Shown here piece after piece: positions 54,975 through 64,000 of a stretch of 64,000 nucleotides of DNA. How positions within the stretch are numbered: the first letter of the stretch is position 1; each line of letters opens with the position of its first letter. Position numbers and translations under genes: made by a program. The notes under the pieces were generated by a model. The model was not told where the DNA came from. It did no database searches and saw only the letters and a program-made list of their open reading frames with translations. Source of the DNA: Dentipellis sp. KUC8613 (taxonomy: Eukaryota; Basidiomycota; Agaricomycetes; Russulales; Hericiaceae); assembly GCA_002286715.1 (NCBI GenBank), contig NSJX01000024.1:186001-250000 (forward strand), in the 5' to 3' direction.

Positions 54975-55400
54975 CATACGCGAAATCTTAGACGAGCTGC
55001 ATGCCGCATGCAAGCCTCCAGCATGAATGTTTAGATCTCGCGATCTCGGAACGGACGACACGGTCCACATGTCGGGGAGATAAGATTATGTACGTATACA
55101 CCGGTACCGTTCTGCACGCCTCACGCTCGAGGTTCGCATGCGTCCCCAGCGAGGCCGATGATATTTTCGGTGTTCCGTAGTTTTGGGCATGATGGCGTGG
55201 AGGCTGACAGCGGGCGGTGATCCATCGACGCTAGAACCCAGTCGATCCTCCCTACAATTCAGTCGTGCATCTTTCTCAACACGATCAACTTCGGTATATA
55301 TCCAGTCCGAGCAACACATGGCCCAAGATATCAATAATAAATACACCATCTAGCACGTGCGCAGGGTCTATCGCGCAAGCATAGAACCAACAGCTGCGCC

Positions 55401-58400
55401 TCAAAGAAGAAGGTCGACAAGCCTGCGCCGCGGGGAGATCACCGCGACGACCTTGCTCTCGAACTGGAGCAGGTCACCGCCTTCGGTCGCCACGAGTTCA
55501 GACAAGCCCTCGATCTCGACTTCGCCGCCAAGCAGCTTCTCGAGGTTGGTCGATGCGAGCGCGAGCGCGGCGGGCTTCGAGATGCGTCCACCGGACTCGA
55601 GGGCAGCCTGTAGTCGGTGACTCAATGAGTGCACGAAATGAGTAGATGGGATCGGAGACAGACCCATCCGAGATCGAAGCGCGTGTTGCGCGCAGACCAC
55701 GACTCTTCCACGCCGATGCCGACCGAGACGTTATGCGCGAGCAGCGCTGTGATGCCACTATCCTGTGAAAGCGGCGGGCCAGGTAAACTACCACGCATTA
55801 CGGAAATTAGCAATCAGCGTATCGATTCACAGACGGCTCGAGGAATACGCACATCCTCTGCGACTCCCAGGTAGCCGGGAACGGACGCGAGCCAATGATG
55901 ATGACGCCAATATCGGCCTGCGCAAGCTCCTTCGCCAGTAGATGGGCTTCGTTCCCGCCGGCGATGGTCAGCTGGAACGACGCCCCGGTCTTCTCCTCGA
56001 CCTCTTTCTTGAGCAGAATGAGCGTGGCGATGACGTCTGCGCTGTGCGTCTCAATGACGATGGGGATCTTGCCCTGTGGATTTCATAGCCACGTTCACAT
56101 TCACTTCTACTGCATTATGGTGGGAGGGGCAAACGTACCTGCGCGACAGCCTTGAATGCCTCCGCCGTCTGCGGTGCAGCCTTGAGCTCATCGTCCTCGT
56201 CTTCCGGCAGTGCAGTCAACAGCTTGCGGAGTGCTGCGATCTGCGTGCTCACGCTGGGGCTACCAAAGTGGCTGATCGCAACGTGGAGCGCGGTCACCTC
56301 CTGGATAACAGCGCCATCCTCGAGCTTGTGTCGTGCACCCGTAGAGAACGAGGTTGCAAGGCCGGCGAAGAAGCGGCGGTGCTGGGGAGCGGTGATGGCT
56401 TTGGTCACGCCAGCGCGGTAGGCGAGCCTGTGTACAGGTCGGTCGATGGTCAGCCTGGTGCCACTGTAAAAGAGTGTTACACGTACAGTGCGCTGCGGCC
56501 GGCGAATTGCAAGCCATCGACGGCACGCGTGACCACGTCGCGGACAATCTTGGGAACCTTGCCAGTCAGAGGGTCGAAGACCGGTCCATCGCGCGTGGAC
56601 GGCTCCTGGGCGATCTCCTCTAGTCCAAGAGGCGAGCCGTAAGTCAAGAGACCAGGCGAGATGGCGCCGCCACGGAGGTCGACCACCTTCACTCTGACAC
56701 CGTCGGCGAAGTCTGAGCATGCGCTCTGCGCGCCGTAGCACGACAGGGAGCCGTTCGTGACCACTGCGACACCCAGTTCGCCTGTCTCAGCGGTGTAGAC
56801 CTCTGCCAACGACGTGCGGCCAGCTTGAGGCAGTAAAATGTTCTTGATGTTCGTGAAGAGGACGACATCTGCGTCAGATTTGGAAGGAAGGAGAGGGGGC
56901 AGGCCTTCGTATTCGATTGTCTTGGCAGCTTCCTCATCGAAGTCCGGTGTCTCAGGGACATCTTGGAAGGCATCGGCCTTGTGGACTACGACGGGCGACT
57001 TGAGCTGGGCGATACCGTCAATGAAGACTTGGGAAGGCGTGGCTCCAAGCGCCAGTGGGTGACTGTCCCATATGATGAGGTCTGAATGAAATGACTGTTA
57101 GTATAATAAATTTCTTCTGATGACGGTCAAAGATACGGACCAGCATCATAACCTATGTGAGAGAGTTACCATTAGCATGGAGGCAGGAACATGAAGGTAT
57201 TCCCCCACTCACCCTCTTTGATATAACCAATTCGATGGTCCATGCCAGTGACCTGGGCTGCATGAGTAGTGACCGTCGACAGCGCCAAGTTGTCCGGAAG
57301 ACCATAGTAATGGGCTTGCTGAGCCTCATACAAGAGGTATCTAGAGTTCAAAACGGGGTGGTCGCTCTGTTCCATTGTTACAGGCTATCCAGTCTGCAAA
57401 GATATCTTCACGAACCTTCATGACAACCTTGATACCGTTCTCAGACAGAATTCGAGCAGCAAATTCGGAAGCGCGGTAAGCCTCGCGCTTGTATCTTTGT
57501 TCTCGGATTAGTTTTTTGCAAACACCAACAAAGAAATTGCCATCTCGCCCACCTTCCGTTTGTCGCGAAGATGGCAGCGGCAGGGGTGTGACCTATTTGA
57601 CCAAATTGTTAGCACTGCTAGATGTACTAAAGCTATTGAAAACGGCGTGCCATAAGCCCTCTTCAAGACATCCGGCACAAGGTACGCTTCATGAGCGTGG
57701 TGTACGGCGGCCACAGGGAACTCGAATTCGTTGGTCAACTACAGAGAAGAATCAGATCTTGTACTCGCATATTCTAAGGTATGAAAGAAATTTACCCTGA
57801 CGAGGTCATCCAAGTCGACAGCCTCGTAGCAATGTGTGTGAACCTAATCGCCACCATAATGAGGGCTCAATCGAAAAACAAATCACGAGATCCACTGACC
57901 CTGACTCGGCCTCGGAGTACATCGACAAGCGCCTCCCATTGCAAATCCTCGGGGAATTCGCCCAGCGAGGCCCACTGGCCACTCAATGCCTTGCTGCAAT
58001 AAGCATCTTGCTGCGTCTTGATCTGGCGCGCCTTGTCATAGCTAACCAAAAACGGTTGTGCATATGTTATTCGAGCTCATGAATACATGCAGGAGAAAAA
58101 GAACCCACGCTTTCCGGAATTCCCAGAACGTGTCCAAGCGAGTTGCACCATAGACCCGGCCTGAACAGCAAAATTAGCAACTTCAGAAGAACGACTGAGA
58201 CGAAGGAGGCGAAGATACTTACTAGGGTTCTCTCCTGTTGACATCCATAGCATTCAACGTATGTTTCTCTGACCCCGGACAACACAAGAGAGCTTACCGC
58301 AAGCATGTCTGCAGTGGCGCAATTCGACAAGATTAGAACCAAACAAGGAACTGGTGAGCCATGCGGATATCTTACTTCATCTGACGCCATCGGGGCGGCG

Positions 58401-59289
58401 CATTAGGGTCGCCATGTGTGCCGTTAATCTCGTATGGCGGTTCCAGCAGTAGGGATGTGGGCGAGCGCTCTGCAGTCTTCCGCAGCTTGATGGTGAACGC
58501 CTGTCCACCTGCATCCACCAGTCAAGAGGACTCAATGTGGGAGTGTAAGTGACGCCTTACCGATGGCGTTCGCGGAGCCGGGCAAAACCAACGCGGTTGT
58601 CACGCCTCCGGCGATAGAGAGTGCATACGCGTCATCGCGGGTGTTGAGGCCGTCCAATGAGCGCAACCAGGGCTGGACCGTAGCTTTGAACGAGTTGGTG
58701 TCGGAAGCTCCATCGAGTTCAGGCGCTGAGTCTACGCCCAGATGCGAGTGCGAGTCCACGATTCTGCAGACTTATAAGTCAAGAATTCGACGCATATATG
58801 CAGCTTAGAGACCTACCCAGGGGAGACCCATGCACCCTGTGCATCCACGACATTCAGCGCACCATTAGCCTCCTGCTCCTTGATGATAGCCTCGAAGCGT
58901 CCCAAGCGACCGACTCCTCGGATAAGACCACCATCTAGATAGAGGTCGCCCTTGACCACTTCCGTGCCATTGTCTCCGCCCGTCCAGATGCGCGCATTCC
59001 GGATAAGAGTCGCAGGCGTCCCCGGGACGTACCTGTCGGATTCCCGTCTCCTGTGGAAGTCAGGAGGAGGTCCGGGTGCCAGATTGAGCGCTCTGCAACG
59101 CGCCAATGTTTCCTGAGCATGGATGGGCAGATCGGCTAAGGGTGCCGACTGGGTGCCCGATTGCAAGTACAACTGGGCAAAGAGATACAGGGCACAGAAC
59201 GCGATAAAGCCATGTAAGCGGCGGTGCTTGGTGCGTCCCCGCGGCAGCGCGTCCGGTGTTGTTGTTGTGGGTAACGGGAGTTTATCCAT
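55401..59289 (-). CDS. Membrane-anchored amidohydrolase (imidazolonepropionase-like superfamily)
   Basis: Large metallo-dependent hydrolase with many small exons, roughly 950 aa. Exon 1 (from ATG 59289) has a single membrane segment (GFIAFCALYLFAQLYL), so the enzyme is probably a type II membrane protein. Motifs in order: LIRNARIWTGGDNG, VVDAQGAWVSPG, IVDSHSHLGVDSAPELDGAS (H-x-H metal site), DAYALSIAGGVTTALVLPGS with GSANAIG, HHAHEAYLVPDVL, GIKVVMKV, VTTHAAQVTGMDHRIGYIKE and ADLIIWDSHPLALGATPSQV. A second, degenerate amidohydrolase-like half follows (LRGGAISPGLLTYGSPLG...). Mushroom genomes annotate such two-part proteins as amidohydrolase or carbohydrate esterase family 9-like; substrate unknown. 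Confidence 0.85.
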
Positions 59290-59599
59290 GGTGGATAGAG
59301 GGAACGACGGCCGTGAGGGGCGTGGAGGTCGCTCACACGACGTCGACGCCTTTCTGGACGCGTCGCACGCGAGCTTATAGCTGCTGCTGCACGTGCTCTC
59401 CAGGAACGCGGTATGCTCAGTTCCCGTTTCCGGCCCGCCGCATCCTCCTCTCCACCCGCTCAGGAGCCCGTTTTCTATTGCTTATCAGGTGAACTTGATG
59501 TTCCTTAGATTCCCACCTCACGGTGTAAAGGCATCTAAACAGAGTCTTTGTCATTTGAAGACCTCTCCAAGACCTTTAACCCGAAACCCGTTACGCAAT

Positions 59600-60549
59600 A
59601 TGTCTTCGCTACCTACCGTTATATCAACGGAAGTACTTGACAGCTCTCAGGCAAAGTAACCACATCCGAGCCTTGTAGGCTGGGGCAATACTCAAACTCT
59701 TGAGTAGGTGGGTCCAACTGAAGAAAATCAATTGGAAAGATGCAGAGGGGAAATTGGTAGGATGGACGAATAGCGTCATCACATTGCTTCCGCTCACCTC
59801 CTTCACAGCGATCGTGGGAGGTGGCGGAACGAAAGACGAGGGCCTCCACGGGCGTCGATGGTACGGTCTTCTTCGCTGTCCGTGGTGCTGCGCGAAAACT
59901 GCAGAGGTTGACAGAAATGCACCTTAGCGGTTGCAATTGTCGCTAAGCTCACCTCGAAGACAAAGGCCTTTGAACCCTGCACGGTGATCATAGAACAATA
60001 CCGCGCGGCCGTCGACAAGTTCATCATCGGTAAAATCCCTGAATGCCGAATAAACGCATGGAGTTTGATAACAGACATACCTAGAGCTCCCTGCTGGACT
60101 CGTTGACGAAGGTGAAACTGTTGAACGCGCGGCTTTCCGCGAGCTTGAGGAAGAGACCGGCTATGTTGGTGACAAGATCCTGCTGGAATCAGACGTTGTA
60201 GTGAGTGACCCCGGTCGGTATTCAGAGTTCACTTGGCCAGGTACCATTTCTCATGGAACCCGTAGGTATGACCAATGCCAACATGAAACTCGTTGTCGTC
60301 AATGTCACCCTGGCCGATAAGATTGAGACACCTAAGCAGAAGCTAGACCCGGGTGAGGCCATCAAGACACGCTTAGTTCCATTGAAGGACCTGTTCAAAA
60401 CACTGAAAGAATACGAGCAGAAGGTTTCTCTTACAGCATTCATGCATTGATTACTGATTGAGCGAGTGGCCCCACAGGGATTTGTCGTCGATGCACGGCT
60501 ATGCCATTTCGCCTTTGGATTCCAGCTGTCCCAGCAGCTGTGGGACTAA
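59600..60549 (+). CDS. ADP-sugar pyrophosphatase, Nudix family (YSA1/NUDT5 type)
   Basis: Hydrolyses ADP-ribose to AMP and ribose-5-phosphate. Seven exons (59600-59655, 59708-59756, 59809-59860, 59928-60029, 60085-60213, 60266-60423, 60478-60549) total 618 nt, 205 aa, close to the family's usual 200-220. The Nudix box is [20 protein letters not shown] followed by TGYVG. Upstream is [20 protein letters not shown], and downstream [19 protein letters not shown] is the typical YSA1 'SDPG-T-N-x-N' motif. The last exon encodes [14 protein letters not shown]. Convergent with SDA1, only 105 bp between stop codons. Confidence 0.93.
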
Positions 60550-60654
60550 TATGATCGAGGATCCCCTTATACACCGTAATACGCAATGCCATAATATAAT
60601 GAAATGCAGTGAAATACAAATGCAGGTCCAATGCGAAAGTCGACAGCAACATGA

Positions 60655-63292
60655 TCAGTGGTAGGCTTTTTTGGCTTTCTCTATATGCGCACGCAACTTC
60701 CGTTGCTTGTCCCGGAGCGAAGCCTTTTTCTTCCCCCTTACCGCCTTGCTACCCATGATCATCATGAGCGGCTTGTTCCTCTTCTTCTCCCTGTTCGTCG
60801 TGCTGCTGACAGTCTCCTTATTCTTCTTCCCCTTCATAGAGCCGAACTTCTCTCGTCCTTCTCGTCCCTTGGCAATTGAGGCCATACGTTCCTCGTAATC
60901 TGCCTTCGCCTTCTTCCGCGGCCCGAGAATGTCCTGCTCGGAGATGAATGTATTGCGGTCATCCGCAGATGCACTCGCTTTTTGCGCGGATTGCAGCTCC
61001 GCTAGTTTTCGCTTGGCAGAAGGGCCAGCACCGCTCTCCACAGCCTTCTCCGCGGCTTTGACCCGCAGGTCATTGAGCAACGCGAAGTCTGCCGGTGTGA
61101 GAATCTGCACATGCCAGTGAGACCCTGTCTAGCATATATCAAGAGCAAAGGACCCACTTTTGTTGTCGCGAGAGTGGAAGGCAGTGAGGGTTCTTCAGCT
61201 TTTTCTTCCTCTGCCTTTTTCTCGGCCTCATCGTCGCTGTCGCTCACGTCGATGTTATCGTCGCCGTCGGAATCGACGTTGATCCAACCACCCGAATCGG
61301 ATGATTCCTCCGACGAGTTGGACTCTACATCCCAGCCATCCCATTCGTCCACTTCTTCACCTTCGGCCACACCATCCTCTTCGCGTAGGGCAGCTAGATG
61401 ATCCTCCAGCATCTATAATGACGTGAGCAGCGGAAATCGCTTCAGCCAAATGACGTATGCGTACACGAAGACCCTCGATGTCGACTGCGGCTTCTTGACC
61501 ATGGCCGAACGCAGCAGGCTTTTGGCCTTCCGCAAGCGACATGCTCGCATTTTTGCCCTGTCTCAAGCAGATGAGAAAACATCGAAACAAGCCACAGAAC
61601 CCAGCTTACCCGCTCTCGCCTCTTCAGCATCCCAGGGTTTACCTCACGGAAGAGCTGCAACAGCCCTCTTGCCGCAGAGGTGACAGCCTTGTCCCTGCTC
61701 TTCCGATACTCGATGAGATCGCCAAGGAGGTCCTCTTCAATTGCCCATGGCTGTCTTCGACAAATTTCCCTGATCGAATTCAGACCAGCAGCGATAACCT
61801 CACCGCCAACACCGGGATGAATGAACTCCTGCGCCAGCTTCGCAACTACTGGGGTCAGCGCATCCGGGGGCGTGAAGCTGTGCACCGACTGCACGAGGCA
61901 CGCCAATATGCCGGGGACGCGCAGCTGGTGGTAGGTAAGATACTTCATGATGTAGGTATAGAAGCCGAGGACGGTGAGTTTGTGGGAGGCGGCTACTCGG
62001 GAGAGCAGTTGCATGATGAGAATTTTGTGGTCGAGCTGGAAGCGCTTGTCGAACCGCACCAGTGAGTCGTAGAGCTTCTCGGCGAAACCTTGCGGGTCGT
62101 GGAGGAGTTCAAGAGCGGGGAAGTTGGCGTTTGCGAGGGCTTCCTTGGATTTTCGCTTTTTCTTCTGCAACGGAGGTCAATGATTGGTACGAGAGGGTAC
62201 TACAGCTAGTCCGCACCTTGCCTTCGGCTTTGACAATCTTGCGGAGCTTCTTGTCGCCGCTGCGAGTCTTTTTCTTTACTTCTCGCTTGTGCTCCAGAGA
62301 TTTGATGTCGACCTAGACAAAACTGTTAGCGTCGAAGAGAAGAAAGACGGGCAGGCACGCACCTCATCGTCATCATCGCTATCTTCCTCCTCCTCCTCCC
62401 CTCCAAGGAAGAAATGAAGCGAGGCACTTTGAACCTTAATCACGGGGTGGAAACAACCCAGCGCAACGATAGCGACCGACTTCGCATCATCCCTACAGAT
62501 AGATTCATTCTATGAGCGGGAGAGCTGGTAAACAAGAGAGGCTATGAACGCACCAGACGCCCTTCGACCATAACTCCTTCGTCACGATGATGGCCCATAG
62601 TGCCTCTTCGCCGTTAGCGCTGCCCTTTTCGTCCTTCCTCCGGTCATTGGAGGCTTTAGCGTCCATTCCGCGCTCGACCATGCCAAACAACATCGCTTGG
62701 ACAGCACGATTAAGCTTGAGGTTCTTTGACCGCGCGTTGGCTGTCCTGATGTCCATAAGAATGGTTTTCCGGATGAAGGTGCGCAGGGATGAGGAGGTAG
62801 TGCGGGGCAGGAGGGGGAACAATGTCTTGAGCAGTCTGAGCGAACGTCAGTTAGAATGGATGGCATGAAACTCAAGACAGCAGACGCACTCGAGAGATGT
62901 GATGACCTCCTTATTCTTGAGCATGACGAGGTTCTGCACAAGGTTGTGTCGGATGTCGGGCGAAAGACTGCCATAATGCTCTAGGAGAAGCGACGATAGG
63001 TGCGACGGAAATTCCTTCGTCTCTGCGGGATAGCACTGCGTCACCTACTTGCAATTCCCGGTCAGAACACAGTGCATACTGTAGAACAAGTGCAGCAACA
63101 TACCTGTGCAATGAAGGACACCAGCTCCCGGAAGTGATTGGCCTGCTCATTCGGATTTATCTGGAAAATGTGCCGGATGCTGATATAGTGGTTCCATTGT
63201 TGCAGGAACTCCTCTCTGTATCCTGCAGGATCACGCTTGATGAGGTTCTGCAGTTGTGGTAAATTTGCGGTCAGCAGAATGCCCCGCGCCAT
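60655..63292 (-). CDS. SDA1: SDA1, 60S ribosome biogenesis factor
   Basis: Nucleolar/nuclear protein needed for maturation and export of pre-60S particles. Multi-exon, roughly 700-750 aa. Conserved blocks: LLTANLPQLQNLIKRDPAGY, FLQQWNHYISIRHIFQINPN, YGSLSPDIRHNLVQNLVMLK, RTFIRKTILMDIRTANARSK, LDHKILIMQLLSRVAASHKL with VLGFYTYIMKYLTYHQ, an acidic stretch (DEWDGWDVESNSSEESSDSG), ILTPADFALLNDLRVKAAEK, and a Lys-rich end with GSMKGKKNKE, GKKKASLRDKQRKLRAHIEK and KAYH. These are the family's N-terminal NUC130/3NT-like and C-terminal SDA1 regions. The ATG at 63290-63292 is chosen because MARGILLTANLPQLQ matches the family start region; a longer form is possible. Confidence 0.92.
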
Positions 63293-64000
63293 TGTGAATG
63301 AGGTTTTGTATGGACTGGGTACACCGCAAGCGCCGAATCTTGGCTGCCTTGCCGCAACCAAGATTTCAGACAGCGTGGGAATAAGCGATGAGCTTGGTCG
63401 GTACATTTTCCACGCTTTCACGGCTCAATTTTAGTTGAGATAAATTCACAGATTATTGACTAGTGAGTAGAATGGCTTAGTAGACCATCTTCCTGCTGAA
63501 GGAGACGAGCCTCACAAAGCGTTTGTTTTTCCTCATAAATTGAAAAACGAAATTCCCGTCAAGCACGGTCAGGTGACGACCCACGTGATACTTCAACTGC
63601 GTCGCGTTGAATTCGTCGTTCGCGCTTTTGGGACCTAACCGATACCTCTCGAGTAGAATCCACTGGATGTTCGGCGCTTGAGTACCCTAACAATTACAAG
63701 AAAGGCGTCTCTAAAGTACAGGTATCTTCAACGCTATCACCGAAGGTACGTATGCCCCGGCGCGGATGAAGACATTGAATACTAAGGTGTGAAGAACAGC
63801 ACGAATTTCCAAGACCAATACAAGTGTAAGGACCTGATCTCTTGTCATTGAGCTTATTCTTATTTATTTGCATAGAAATTCGACGAGCAGCCTCAAAAAA
63901 CCACGGGCTGCCACTAGCATACAAAGATACATCGGTACAACCTTCCAAAAGGTGTCAGGGGCGACAACATGTTCATGATGCAACTTTCACAGATCAAATA
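63293..64000. other. Window end without a supported gene
   Basis: Only short frames are open, none with family features. 63293-63430 is the likely SDA1 promoter. Confidence 0.4.

Overview
The window is nuclear DNA of a filamentous basidiomycete, most likely an Agaricomycete. The evidence is dense short GT-AG introns (mostly 45-90 nt), GC-rich exons, an intron-containing tRNA-Gly, and a gene set typical of mushrooms: a copper-radical glyoxal oxidase, a basidiomycete kinase with an HGD loop, F-box/LRR debris, a GPCR pair and a chromodomain Ty3/gypsy element. All intron-exon models were read by eye from frame continuity and splice consensus. Exon coordinates are given only where the phases add up.

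Layout. 1-9.9 kb is ordinary euchromatin: the 5' end of malate synthase (-), GET1 (-), tRNA-Gly (-), ribosomal protein eL39 (-), an ER FKBP2-type prolyl isomerase (+), NKAP-like splicing protein (-), a C2H2 zinc-finger factor (+) and a kinase-like gene (-). 10-14.1 kb is decayed and mobile-element-rich. It holds a broken F-box/LRR gene with a 70-bp N gap, an isoprenylcysteine methyltransferase-like gene (-), and a 393-bp hAT-type MITE with an exact 8-bp target duplication.

14.1-34.3 kb is a nest of two elements. The inner, larger one is a 14.4-kb DNA element with inverted terminal repeats (about 19,869-34,278) flanked by ACTCGAT. It carries, all on the minus strand, a DDE integrase (587 aa model), a HECT-like ubiquitin-ligase protein, an unknown ORF and an intact ten-exon TET/JBP-type 2-oxoglutarate/Fe(II) dioxygenase. 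Its left arm is almost free of CpG: 1,122 bp contain none. Against its left target duplication sits a young Ty3/gypsy retrotransposon with one long 1702-aa Gag-Pol-chromodomain ORF and LTRs that differ at one of 219 positions.

34.7-64 kb returns to host genes: glyoxal oxidase (-), a tandem duplication of about 3.8 kb carrying two seven-helix GPCR-like genes (+,+), a type II membrane glycosyltransferase-like gene (+), an Hsp20-like gene with a very long disordered N-terminus (+), the AFG1-type mitochondrial ATPase (+), a membrane-anchored amidohydrolase (-), an ADP-ribose pyrophosphatase (Nudix, +) and SDA1 (-).

The most interesting object is the 14.4-kb element. It combines transposition (integrase), protein modification (HECT-like) and probable 5-methylcytosine oxidation (TET/JBP) in one mobile unit, and it bears the CpG loss expected of methylated DNA.
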